A stretch of DNA of 64,000 nucleotides from Rhopalosiphum padi (lineage: Eukaryota; Arthropoda; Insecta; Hemiptera; Aphididae): the NCBI RefSeq assembly GCF_020882245.1, contig NC_083598.1, positions 60,983,858-61,047,857 on the forward strand, in the 5' to 3' direction. Shown piece by piece: positions 41,501 to 53,459 of this stretch. The translations under genes were made by a program, and so were the position numbers. A model generated the notes under the pieces. The model worked only from the letters and a program-made list of their open reading frames with translations, was not told the origin of the DNA and did not search any database. Every line of letters begins with the position of its first letter. The first letter of the stretch is position 1.

Positions 41501-42615
41501 TCCTCAGCTCATTAACAGGTTTTTAATTTTGTTATAGATGATTTAAAAAATAAAAATTCGTCTATGGTATACGTTCACGATATAGACTTTTGATACGTAT
41601 TATGTTAGTCAATACACGGTAATTTCTGTATTCATATTTTTACACTTTTACATAATTATGTACATCGTTGTTCGTTAAATAATAGTAAATATTATTAATT
41701 ATAATATATGCACTTATATAAATATTAACTGTACTTTTATAACGTTGTTCTAATTGTTATTTCACACTTAATTAAAATTTGCGACAGCGAGTTTATTTCA
41801 TCATAGTTATTTTTCAAGAGCAATCTATCAATAAAATATCAATTATGGAAGGTATAAATAAAATTGACACGCAAATTATCAAGGATTACACTGTTTTATA
41901 CTGACCTGGGGCTGAAAACAAGCCTTCACCTACAGTATTCTTGAAAAATTTGTAAAACTTGTCTTTCTCCAGGGCCTTGGAACTGTTTAATACTATCTGA
42001 AACAAATCAGGTTTTATACACTAAATACCTATTGAATTTCCGTCATGCTTTATGACACGTCTGGAAATTATTTATTGAGTTACTTGTAGAATAAATAGCA
42101 CATGCATTCTCATTTCCTGACTCCCACACCCTTATTCAATTTGCGTTTTCATCAAACCAGTTTATCTCTTTAATTCATTTAAATAAAACATTATTTATTA
42201 AAATAATTACTTGTACGTCTTCTGGCTTGCTTATGGTTACGCCCAAAGATGTACCTAACCATACTTTGAACGGTTCGGAACCATAGATTTCGAACAGTTT
42301 AATAATTCTCTTTATGACCTCTGAAAAAAAATTAAAACGAGTGTCAATATTATTTCTCATTGTTTTTTATTTGTTATTGTTTATCTTACGTTGGGGTGTA
42401 CCAACAAACTCAAGCCCAGCGCCAATAATTGGATATGACGGAGGTCCCGTCATTTTGGCAGCCACTCTTTCGAAGTGTCTGCGGTTCCATTTGTAATGAC
42501 ACCATAGCACCACAATAAAAGAAATTATTGCATAGGCAGTCAACTCGGTACTTGTCATTCGAAGCCCACCCGCTGAATGTTTAGAAGTCGCGCGAAAATC
42601 TTGAGACACTTCCAT
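38514..42615 (-). CDS. Cytochrome P450, CYP4 clan, complete 12-exon gene
   Basis: Exons (minus, in coding order): 42615-42390, 42320-42211, 41996-41906, 40408-40220, 40154-40085, 40015-39889, 39803-39722, 39644-39538, 39470-39402, 39226-39058, 38993-38808, 38698-38514. All introns are GT..AG, most 64-214 bp, one about 1.5 kb (intron 3). Phases join to 536 codons plus TAG. Visible hallmarks are a membrane anchor (residues about 24-40), the hinge GPPSYPIIG (57-65), helix C WRRHR (146-150), the helix I oxygen-activation motif GGSETSA (334-340), the helix K ETLR (392-395), PWTFNPDNF (443-451) and the heme loop FSGGPRGCIG (467-476) with ligand Cys474. It should be an ER-bound haem monooxygenase. 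The second ATG (Met20, 42558) gives 517 residues, nearer the usual P450 length and anchor position, and may be the true start; TTTTTAG just before the first ATG could be an acceptor for an untranslated upstream exon. The helix I sequence is not the usual CYP4 EGHDTT and suggests an aphid branch of the clan (possibly CYP380-like, from memory). The substrate is unknown. Confidence 0.93.
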
Positions 42616-45600
42616 ACTAAAAATAGTACAAACATAAAATTCATAGTAATTTCAAAACGTGTATTCAATGAAAAAATTATAAATGTTATTTACACCGACA
42701 GTTTCATTTAGTGCAATTAAGTACAATTTTTACAATAAATATTATTTAAATTATAACATTATAACATCAACTATTTGCAAAGGAATTATTATTTTATGTG
42801 TAAATATTTCGTAGATTTACACATTTTAAAAATGTATTATATGCATAAAATTCTAATATAAAATATTTTTGTTGAAAATTTAAAATGCTTACTATATTCG
42901 TTTTTTAATTATAACAATAAAACGAGATTAATTTTGTTGAAAATTTAAATGATCCTGTTTCAACATAATTATTTTTTAAATATTTTTCGTTTATTAAAAG
43001 AGGTGCTGGGAATTTTCACATTACTTAGTATCAACAATATACGATTTCCTTCCGGATTTCAATTTCGCATTTTAAGATTAAGCATTTATTATACTATAAT
43101 TAAAATAAAACTGTTTTTAAATATTATAATAAAAAAACAAATATCATTGTCAAATAAATATACATAATTTCATCACTCTAATTAGAATCTAAAACGAATT
43201 TTTTCTCTTTGTGGTTTTTGATTTTTTTGCAATACATCGAACGGCTGTTAATTTTTCTTTCTAAAGTTTTCAATACTTTTGTCTATCACGTAAATTAAAG
43301 TCTTTTTGAAATCTATTTAGTTGCCATATTTTTTTAATAAAACACATGCAGAATATAATATAATTATATTATTTTTATTTAAATTTATAACTTTATTCAT
43401 AATAAGTTTTAATTTTCTAAATCCTAAATTGATCCATTGATATTAATTTAATTAACAATCAATTAAAATAAAATTGAATACATAAAATAAATAATATCTT
43501 TTAATTTTATGTTTATATGAATTTCACCTGTACTAGTAAGTTTATTTTACCACACTTGATGAACTGTATGTTATTAAAACAATTATAACATAGATACATT
43601 TAAATTACTATCAATATTTAATTTTTATATCATTTAAAAACATTTATATAACTACTAAATATTGTTCTAGATTCAAATTATTAATTGATTTTCCCAGAGA
43701 TGAAAACATTGCCGTTTTAAGTTTGTGCAAATTTGTATATATTATTCAATTGAAAAGTATGATCATATTAAATATCATATCTTAATATATATTTAAGGCA
43801 AAACTCAATGTAACTGTTTAATTCGTTTTTTTTTATTTTGCCTAAATTCATAGTTGTATTATGTTATATACCTGCTTGAAATTTGAATACTCTTTAGAGC
43901 ACAGCAGCATAATTTTCTTTCTCTATCTTACACAAGTGTTATATAGGTAGTTAAAAATTTAAACCTCTCTCCGTAAATCACTTATTACAATTGCATTGTT
44001 AAAATTAATATAATTATATAGATACCTACATTAACATATACAAATAAAAACATAACTACGTTATATGTGTTTTCTCCGAAAGTTTTTTAATATTTTTTAT
44101 TTTTTATTCTTAGGAAAGTTATTGATAATTATAAAATTAAAATATCTATTGGAAAATAAACAACTGATAAAATATATAAAATACTATTCTTTATTATTGT
44201 TATGATAGGCAATGGCTTTTACTTTATTTAAATTGTGTAATCATAATTAAAGAAATACGAAATGAAGTCTTTAGTATATTCTACGTCTACGTATATACTC
44301 GTATATAAACCTTAAAACGGAGAAGAATATTTCACTGGTGCGCTTCCTTAACTTCTTTAAACTATATTATATATTCATGACATAATATCAATAATCTTTA
44401 GTTTTCATCATTTTTAAGATCGCTTAAAATTAACACTAAATAATATAACTACAAAGCTTTACTCGTAATCATTATCTGTCACCAATTTTAAATTTTAAAA
44501 TATCTCCTACACAGTATAATGCACAATTTAATGAAACTATACAGATGCTCGCCTTTCTTTTGTACTATTACTACTATAGCATACTCAGAAATTGCATTGT
44601 AAATTTAATTATTTATAAAATTATTCACATTTAAACATCAATTTTATTGTTAAAAGATTTTAATTCTTACAGATATGTAACCTTATCCTTAGTTTTTTTT
44701 GATATATCTTATAAAATTAAATAAGTAACTTATACAATTTAAATATTATTAAATTTCATTGCTTAAAAGAACGAGCCACAATCACATTATATTACAAATA
44801 ATTTATACAATTGCAAATTTAAAGATTAAATGTATTATTTATTTGTGGTATCTTCTACTTCGACTAAATTGCCTTATACATACAATTTTAAATGCAGATA
44901 TATATATCATCTAAGTTTTAATGAAACAACATTGGTCGTCTAACGTAATTAAAATAGTTATCAAAATAATAGTTGTTTCATTACATTTAATGATTACACA
45001 CACACTAATGAACATTTGAAACACAGGACAACAGGAGTCAAGTGAATTAAACCACCTTGAACAAACAATATTTCATTAGAAATATATCCATGTTGAAGAA
45101 GTTTAGACTATTTTAAAATTTAATGGCCTTGATCGTGTACTGGAAAAACTAGAACGACTCGTATTTATTGTGAACTTCTAGTTTATGATATTTAATTCGA
45201 ATAATCTGATATCTATGTACGCAAAATTCCTTGGATATATATACTAGTACATTAATATTAATAATCAATATCAATACATCTTTATACCTCTGCGTAGGTA
45301 TTATGAATTGTCAAGTTCCAAAGCACACGTTCGCAAAAAGTTGTTCTTACCATTCCTATACGTGTACACAAGGTAGACAGGCTGTTGGAAATAATCGATT
45401 ACTACTTTGACGATACAACGACAAAAATTATCTTCTTCAAGGTAAAAGGAGAACAACTATTTTTAGGGACTAATAATAACGAAACTATGCATATTAGGAA
45501 ATAACAGACAGCCACGTCTCTACTCTATAAGACTTATACGAGTACAAACATGTATTCGACAATGCAATTATTACTACGATTTGAATCAAGCTTTAGCAGT

Positions 45601-46435
45601 AATTTATCTTTACAAAGCCAAACCTATTTTTATTTAATATTTTTAATTTCTTGAAATTTATGAAATATGTCGGTTTAACTAATTTTCTCTGGAATCATTA
45701 AGATTAGATTTTATGGACAATATTGAAATAAAACTTCTGAATTGTTATCTTGTACAAAAATTAAAAAGTACTAGACTTGAATAAATATATCAATACATTT
45801 TTCTTTATTAAATCGAAAGTGTTACACGACTATTTGATACACAAATATAGACTATAGTATTTCGTCATTAGTTTCTATAATTTGTATTCTTCTCATAGTC
45901 GTTCAATAAAATGAAATCGCGTTAGTTAATATACGATCAATTTTCGTATCACGTAAAATTACATCATCAAAGTTAATTTAAATTAATTTTTAATCAGTAT
46001 AAAAATAAAGTTGAATAACTGTTATAAATAAATAATGTATAGGCATTTCTTAAAAATGTAGTGATTTTGAGTTAAAATATATCATTAATGATAGATAATC
46101 GTTTTTTGTTTTGTTTTTATTGTTAAATTTTAACAATTTAATCATACAAATATTAATATTAGTATTAGAAATATTAGAAAATAAATTATAAAATTTACTT
46201 GTATATACATAACATAATGGCAATTAAAAACATATTCACTTTTTTCATAAAAATCAATTTTTAAATTTTTCTATAGATTCAATTAATATTTTTATTATTC
46301 TGTATATTGTTAAAATATATTTAAATCAGAGTATCAGGATTTTAAAATTTTTTGCGTCAAAAAATGCAAACAGTGTGTAAACATTTTTTTTATATTTTAA
46401 TAGTGAATATCAATAAATACGATTTTAATTAATAA
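42616..46435. other. Upstream flank of the P450 gene, non-coding
   Basis: AT-rich; no exon or transposon end was recognised. The promoter of the P450 should lie here, within the first few hundred bases or before an untranslated exon further out. No TATA-initiator pair stands out. Confidence 0.4.
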
Positions 46436-46920
46436 TTAAAATAATCTATGGCACAGTTTATATTAAAATTAGGTATTAATATAGTGAACTAAATATACTT
46501 TTAAAATATTCCACACTAATGATCCGTTAATATAATTTTTCTTAGTATAAATATTGAAAAATTAATTTAATTAAATAGATAATCACTAAAAAGAATAATA
46601 ATAAGAATATTAATTTAACAAAAAACACTGTTTTACAAGGTGAATTTATTTAAAAAAAACTATACCTATTAAATTATTTTGAAAAATTAAAATAATTCAC
46701 GGCACAAATTATAGTAAGGTTATTAATATAGAGAACTAAATATACTTTTATAATATAGCACGCTAAGGATCCGTTAATATTATTTTTCTTAGTATAAATA
46801 TTGAAAAGATTAAATAAATTTAGTAAATTATCACTAAAAAATAATAATAAGAATAATACTCAAAACACTGTTTGACAAGAAAAATTAATTTTTAATATAC
46901 TATGTTAAATTGTTTTAAAC
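46436..46920. repeat. Diverged tandem duplication, 2 x about 245 bp
   Basis: The same order of words occurs twice: ATGGCACAG / ACGGCACAA, TATTAATATAGTGAAC / TATTAATATAGAGAAC, GATCCGTTAATAT, CTTAGTATAAATATTGAAAA, TAATAATAAGAAT and AACACTGTTT(T/G)ACAAG. Unit 1 is about 46436-46680 and unit 2 about 46684-46920, with a period of 240-251 bp and small indels. It is an old duplication of non-coding DNA, directly beside the orphan exon at 46985-47113. Confidence 0.8.
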
Positions 46921-46984
46921 TAGGTAATCTTTCGATGATTTAGTAATCTTAGTTTAAAAAAAAATGATAATAACGTGTACTTAC

Positions 46985-47113
46985 TTTGCAACGTCCTAGG
47001 AAGGAAATCGTCTCGTCAATGTTCCAACCACGACTAAAGTAGAAAATTTCCAAATAGATGTCCCCTACAACCTTAACGACAAGGCCAGTAGCCGGTAAGT
47101 TGTTCAGTGAAAC
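46985..47113 (-). other. Orphan exon candidate with intact splice sites
   Basis: On the minus strand an acceptor (TATGAACAG, AG at 47115-47114) is followed by 43 codons that are fully open in phase 0 and end at a consensus donor (TGCAAA|GTAAGT). The peptide begins VSLNNLPATGLVVKVVGDIY and ends with FLGRCK. GC content is well above the flanks. I do not recognise the family. Spliced to the P450 exon 1 it would be out of frame, so if it belongs to that gene it must be an untranslated exon. It may instead belong to an unseen gene, or be a piece of a dispersed repeat. One open frame over 129 nt is not by itself strong evidence. Confidence 0.35.
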
Positions 47114-47629
47114 CTGTTCATATAATAAAAAATATATAACTCTCAGTTACTTATTGGGTTATAAAATATCCCCCTGTTAATAAAATACATTTTAGTAGAC
47201 ATTTTAATAGTTCATTTGGGTTATTTAATAATAATAGACATACATTCTATTCTGTTCTAATAAAATAAAATGACGGTTGATTGACAGATGTCATAAAAGA
47301 ATCACAAAACAATAGTTAATAGACCAGCTATATTATAAAACATATTGATAGAAAAAAAATTTAAAAATTATAATATTATGATGCGTAATTTTCTATTCTA
47401 ATTATCTAATCTATTTTATTTGTATTGTATTTGTGTTTATCTGTTATATAATTTTATTTATGTATAAATTAATATTAAATTAATTAATTAATAACTTAAT
47501 TTACAAAATTATTTGCGAATATGATTTATGTATTTTAAAAAACCTATAATAGTATTAATTTGAATAAAAAAAGACATGTTCTAAATTTTTTCTAAAATAA
47601 AAATAAAACATGTTTTATATGGTTTAAGC

Positions 47630-47740
47630 CAACGTTTCTCAAAGTGGGCGATATCGCCCACTTGGTCGCGTTAGTTCTATCCAAGGGGGCAAAGGAAGTT
47701 ACAAGCTTAATTTGGGGTTTAAACTTTAAACCATTATTTT
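47630..47740. mobile_element. hAT-type non-autonomous element fragment
   Basis: The words TTTCTCAAAGTGGGCGATAT and GCCCACTTGG with the later CCAAGGGGGC resemble the end region of hAT-family elements (TTCTCAAA start, GGGCGATA-CGCCC core). The core GTGGGCGATATCGCCCAC (47644-47661) is a perfect 18 bp palindrome. The opposite end was not located. Confidence 0.45.
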
Positions 47741-47973
47741 TGATAAAATAAAACTGAATTGGAAATTTCATTGTGAGTACCATAATAAAATATAATAATG
47801 GACGTTTAGACTAAAAGTTTCAAGTTCCATGTTCTAAGTTATAGTATTTTCAAATTACAACAAAATAACTAAAACTATTATTCTTTGATTAATATCTAAT
47901 TTTATCTCAATTTCAGCATATATTGTTTATAAAAAAAAATTGTTTACAAATATTTTAGATTTTTTTTCTATTG

Positions 47974-48169
47974 CAGGGTTTCTCAAACTGTGAGACATAC
48001 CTCTCTCGTGGGAGGCACGAAGTAAAAATTGATATTGTACTGTTACATTATAAGTACTAAAATAGCACTATAAAATAATAAAAAAAATTGTTTCGTTTAT
48101 TAAAGGGAGGCGTGATTACATTTTTTTATTTTTAGGGACGCGTCAACCAAAAATGTTTTGGAACTGCTG
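47974..48169. mobile_element. hAT-type MITE, 196 bp
   Basis: The left end reads CAGGGTTTCTCAAACTG and the right end, reverse-complemented, CAGCAGTTCCAAAA. Both follow the CAG..TTCTCAAA pattern of hAT terminal repeats. The flanking octamers TTCTATTG and GTCTATAG match at six of eight positions, as expected for an old 8 bp target-site duplication. There is no coding capacity. Confidence 0.6.
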
Positions 48170-50777
48170 GTCTATAGTATAGTATAAGAAACCTTTTATA
48201 TTACATTTTTAATCTTTAACTATAAGAATTTAACATTTTATAAACGAATATTATCAATATTTGAATTTCAATTGCTTAAAAAATATATATATATCTATAC
48301 ACCTTATATGTACAATAAAAACTATAATAAAAACTTATAAGGAACCTTTTATTAAATTTTCAAGCCTTTTTATCAAACACTTGTTAAGGTTAACGTTGAA
48401 ATTCAATACATTCATCGATTATAAACATTGGCAAATTATTTTTTAGTTCAAAATGTTTAAGTGTTCAATTTTTATAGCTAAATGTATGCCATATTATATC
48501 AACTTATATAATGGCAAATTTAATATTGTCTTTTCGTAAATACCATAATACAGTAAAAATAAGTTCATATACTCTAAATTGATGATAATTTTTAATGCAT
48601 CAAAAATGTTATAAGTATTATAACATAGAGAAAAATCCATATTAATATTAATATATGTATATAAACATTAAGTTCCCACTAATAATGCTTTTAAATTATA
48701 ACAGAATAATAATTATCATCGTTTAAATAATTAGTAATTTTAACCAAATTTAAATTTAAAATATTTATAAAACAATTATCTTTATATATATCTTAGATTT
48801 TATGATGGTTTCAGTATTAATTAATTCAAATGAATTTTGTATACAATTTTCAAGACTTAATTATAAAACAAAAAGTTTCTTTATGCATTTCTAACTACGA
48901 AATAATTTAAAATGACAAATTTCGTCAACATTTTAACTTCAAATGCATATAATAAAAATTGTGCCTATGTATATTTAATATTTGTATAAATATATTATTA
49001 GAAAACTTATGAGGGGTCTTGTATTTAATTTCAGGAATTTTGACGCAGTGAATATTTTTCAATAAAAATTTGTAAAAAAAAATTTCGCCCATTTTTAAAC
49101 GCGTAATGAAACACTTACTAGGAACCATATATTAAATTACCAAAGCATTTTTAACTGTTTGTAATTATTTTTTTATCAATATTTATATATAAACAAATCG
49201 AAAATTTCAATTTTCTATAAATAGTTCAAAAAAAATTCAAAATATTTTTAATATTATACCATACATACAAATATATAGGTTGTATATAAAAAGGTTTAAA
49301 GCTTGAAACAACGGTACAATAAAAGTCATTATTACCTACTTTTCCTGCAAACCTTTTTTAATTGTACAATCTAATGATATAATGAGCATAAATGTTATAA
49401 AATCAAAAAAATTATATGTTAATTTGATGAAGATACCACACAGTGGCGCATTTCAGTGTTATGGTTCAAAATTAAAATAATTAACAATTTGTTGAACTTG
49501 ACTTTTGGCACAATGAAATGGTAATTTAAAATCTATATAGGTATACTTAATATAATTTAAATTATTATCGCCCAAGGCTACAAACAACATAAATATTCAA
49601 TACAAAACTATATTAATAAATTAATCTTTAAATACCAAAATAATGGTTTAATAGTTTAAGTATTTTTTTTAATTTCGGGTTAAGCGTTAATTAACCTTTG
49701 TCAGTAAAATGGGTGCCAGTAATTAGAATTCAATAAAATGAAAAAACAAAGGATTTTCTCTAAATATGCAATATAAGCCAAATTTTGAAAAGATTATGTT
49801 ATTCATTTTTTAAAATGATGAACAACATTGAGTCTTGATAATTAATCTTTAAAATATTGACATTTTAATCTAGTAAACTGACCTTTTAATATATTTTTAG
49901 ATCTTATCTATTAATATTGTCAATTGATGAAATACGATTAAGTACCGAATTTATAACTTTTCTAAGTCATAAAGATAAATAAATATATTTTTAATATTAA
50001 AATAAATAATTTTAGTTACTATGGTCATAATTCTGGATTTCATAAAAAATGTATGATAATTCTATGGTTTATTAAAATTTAATTGACCGATCATAGGATC
50101 ACAGGTGACTAAATCATGTTTAAGGAACCATAGGCGTACTATTGATTTATTAAGCGTTTAGTAATTATTCATGCAACCCTCCATTAAACTATAACTTTCC
50201 AAGTTACATAAAAATAGTTAAACCACATTTTTTTTAATCCATCAAAATATTAATATTACGCTATTTTATATTTATAAAAATGTTCGTTATTATATAATAT
50301 AATAATAACGCATGTATCAACAATTACATATTAAGTGGTTATCAAACAAATACGGTTCGTATTAACTTCAGAATCTATTTACGGTATTATTTTTATGATA
50401 ATTATTGAGTCCGATGTTTTATTTGTCAATTGCTACCTACTTTCACAAACCAATAATGTTTACAAAAGTCGCATATTAATACGTAGCCGGGTCCACTATG
50501 GTAAATATTTACATTGTGTGTTGTATTCGGCACGAATTGTTTGTACGGTAGAAAATATATGCGTATGGGCAAGAGGTATTCGCACATGTCGGCCATGGAT
50601 TTTTTGACCATCGTTTTTTTTTTTTTTAGATTTTTTGGCGTAAATATTTGAGTTGATCTGTACATCCTACGCACAACGTAAATTTTAATTAGTATTTCAC
50701 GTGTTCATGCAAAATTAAAATTCACGTATGCAATTACGTGAATTTGTGAATTTAACTACACGCGTGAACCCGGGAGT
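48170..50777. other. Non-coding AT-rich stretch
   Basis: No gene recognised. The open frames at 48261-48446, 48925-49128, 50335-50607 and 50426-50674 lack motifs, splice support or codon bias. Confidence 0.45.
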
Positions 50778-50865
50778 GGTAAACTGAGTCCCAAATAATT
50801 GGGTGGATATTGGGGCTAGGTAAATTGAGTCCGGAAACTTTAACGTGCTAGGTAAACTGAGTCCC
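50778..50865 (+). repeat. MULE-type subterminal repeat array, solo left-end copy
   Basis: The 15-mer GGTAAAYTGAGTCC(C) occurs three times in direct orientation at 50778, 50819 and 50851. The same motif with the same 41 bp spacing between the first two copies recurs at 53475 and 53516, beside MULE transposase debris. This is therefore probably the end of a related element whose body is lost. Confidence 0.55.
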
Positions 50866-51331
50866 AAGTAATAATATTTTTCAAAAAAATAATTTACAAA
50901 TAACGACGATGTACCTACTTAAAAATAAAAAGTCTCTACATTCGATAAGTACTGTATAGTGGCTAGTCACCAATTAATGATTATCGATTACCGATTTGCT
51001 TACTTAAATACATTCAAATAGATACATATATAAAAATACATAGCAAAGCGGTAATTAAAATGAAAAAAATAACAATAGAAACAATATTTTTTTGAGACAA
51101 GAAATGTTGAAATATGAAAACAAAAATATTTCAAGATTTGAATTCGTTAAAAACATATCAAATAAATTGTTACCATATACATAATAACCTAACCTTACGC
51201 GTTTATTATTATATGTAAAATTTTATTTTTAATACCTTTAGTATCTTCCAATGGTTTTTAAATTTCTACATATAGCGGTAATCGGTGATTAATAATTCAT
51301 ATTGAATCAGAAACTCCACAGAAAACTAACA

Positions 51332-51781
51332 CAGTGAAACCTCTAAATACCGGATACCCTTGGTCGCTGAAATTTTGTCCGGTATTTAGAGGGAGAAATA
51401 AAAAATTGAAATTATAAAAAAAAAATTGATTTATTAATTTAAAGTTATTTATAGTTTATTCATATACATTATAGGTACATAATAAATTTAATTTATTTAT
51501 ATTTTGATTATTTTTATGTATTTTTAAAAATGCAAAGGTAAAAACATAAAAAATATTGATAATATAAAAATTAAAACTAACATATTACTTGTATATTAAA
51601 AAAATCAGTTACTTTAGATTGTTTCGTATTTTGACGCGAAGCCATTTCGTATGTTAATGTATTTTCTAATTCCTCAAAATTACAATAGAAATGATTAAAA
51701 TCAAAAGTTAAAATGCCATAAAAGTATCTGTTATATAGAATGTTCGGTATTTAGAGGTATCTGTTAAGGGAGGTTTCGCTG
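51332..51781 (-). mobile_element. Internally deleted pogo/Tigger-type element
   Basis: The left end CAGTGAAACCTCTAAATACC and the right end, reverse-complemented, CAGCGAAACCTCCC followed by TACCTCTAAATACCGAACAT, form terminal inverted repeats about 450 bp apart. CAG(T/C)GAAACCTC is a pogo/Tigger-style end. The right flank is TA; the left flank is CA, a possible decayed TA duplication. Inside, the minus strand still encodes the end of a transposase (51744-51577). The element has lost the catalytic core, so it would be non-autonomous. Confidence 0.7.
51577..51744 (-). pseudogene. Pogo/Tigger transposase, C-terminal remnant
   Basis: An open minus-strand frame to a TAG at 51579-51577 encodes DFNHFYCNFEELENT, then LTYEMASRQNTKQSKVTDFF and a short tail. 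The QSKVTDFF ending is like the C-termini of Tigger/pogo-family transposases, which often end in a xxTxDFF motif. The DDE catalytic domain and the CENPB-type DNA-binding domain are absent, and there is no start codon. It lies wholly inside the 51332-51781 element, in the orientation expected for its transposase. Confidence 0.6.
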
Positions 51782-51816
51782 TATTTTAGTTGTGCGTAGT
51801 ACATACATTAATCCAA

Positions 51817-51827
51817 CCCCCCCCCCC
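51817..51827. repeat. Run of 11 C
   Basis: An uninterrupted C homopolymer in very AT-rich DNA, 35 bp beyond the right end of the pogo-type element. Confidence 0.9.
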
Positions 51828-53459
51828 ATCATTTTAGGATAATACTGTTTATAAACATTAATTTTTAGAATATTTGATAAATATATTTTTAGTTTTAGAC
51901 TAATTTAGAGAGCTTTAAACTGTAAACTCAGCTTTACAACCATAATTTTTATAGTAGTAGTATTTTATGCGTAATTTAACTATGAAACATCAATAGTTTA
52001 ATTTAAAATGTTTACGACGTATACAACTATTTATATGTTTATTGAAAACAAATTCAGAATATCGTACAGTAGGAATTTAAGAGCTTTAAAGAAAAAGTTA
52101 TAAAGATTTGTCCAAACAGATATTGTGAAATTTTTGCAACTTGAAAGTTGAAATTAAAATGGATTTAAAAGAAAGAAATAATCACTATAAATTGGAAGCA
52201 TAGAAAAAATTAAATACAACAAATTACTATGCCAAATTTTCATTAATATACGAAGTAAAAATAATTTAAAAAATACTTTAAAATTTCAATCATACAATGT
52301 ATATAAAATAAGGGTAAAAATATTGTTTCCAATGCGTATAAAAAAACCTCTATTTAATATTAATATGATTCTAATTTGTTTTTTTACAATCCAAAATGTC
52401 TAAGATTATATTTCATAATATATTATATTATACTTCCTACAAACATTTAAGATATAAATTTGAAATTAATATCGTCACAAACCAGAATACATACTAAAAT
52501 TATAACTAGTTATCGACGTACAACATTCTCAAGGTAAATTACTGACAATAACAAAATATATATATTTTCATAGGAAATAAAATTAGCAAAATACTTAAGT
52601 ACTATATAGTATATTTTATTACATATATATATATATATAAGACCAACTATAATATTTTTCTATTTTCTTCACAATATTATTACCTGCAAAGGAAAATAGT
52701 TAAACACGGTGACCTGCTCTGTACAATGTAGGTATAATATAATATATACGTTTATAGTATGGCCCTTCACGGGTTAGACTAATCCATAATTTTTTAGTAT
52801 GTTATTATATCAGATATGCTACTTAAAAAGAGATTTTTTGAATTTCATAAGGTTTTATTATATCATTTAGATGTCATTAGTAAGTACGTGGTTTTGTTCT
52901 ATACCCGTCTGCTATACACTAAACATATTTTTATCTTATTTCCATTTACATTTTATGAAGTACCAACAGAATTTTATTAAAAAAAAACTTCGTGGCTTTG
53001 AGCTGGAATTTCTTTAGATAAACTTTTCAACCAGAGTTCCAAACGAAAACTTTTTTTTTAATATATTTATTCTTTTATAACTGGTGGGTTTACATATACG
53101 TATTTGCATGGCACGAAAATCCAACACTATCATAATAATACATCATTACATCATTATTACTTGCAAGAAGTTTATCATTTAAATTTAATGTCACTCATTT
53201 CAGTATCTGTCTATGTAGGTACAAACATGATATTGAGGTTTAGTCATGTATTATGTATCTGACTAAGGTTAAATATAAATACACAACCAAAAGTAAGTTC
53301 TTTGTCGAAAGAGCATCATGTATTTTGATTCCAAAGGTAAGTATTACACGGACTAGCGAAATTTTCATTTTTTTATGTGGTCTATCACAATTAAACTGTA
53401 GTAATTATTTTATCATTTTATTATTACTTGAATAGTTGATATTTTAATATTTCCTCCCC

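Noticed and set aside
42314..42496. Plus-strand open frame across P450 exons 1 and 2
   Set aside because: Antisense shadow of the P450 coding exons.
46985..47113. Joining the orphan exon to the P450 as an N-terminal coding exon
   Set aside because: The phase-0 donor spliced to the possible acceptor before the P450 ATG gives an early stop, and the P450 already has a complete N-terminus.
53253..53435. Plus-strand 60-codon open frame left of the MULE remnant
   Set aside because: No similarity to FLYWCH or MULE domains could be seen; AT-rich chance frame.
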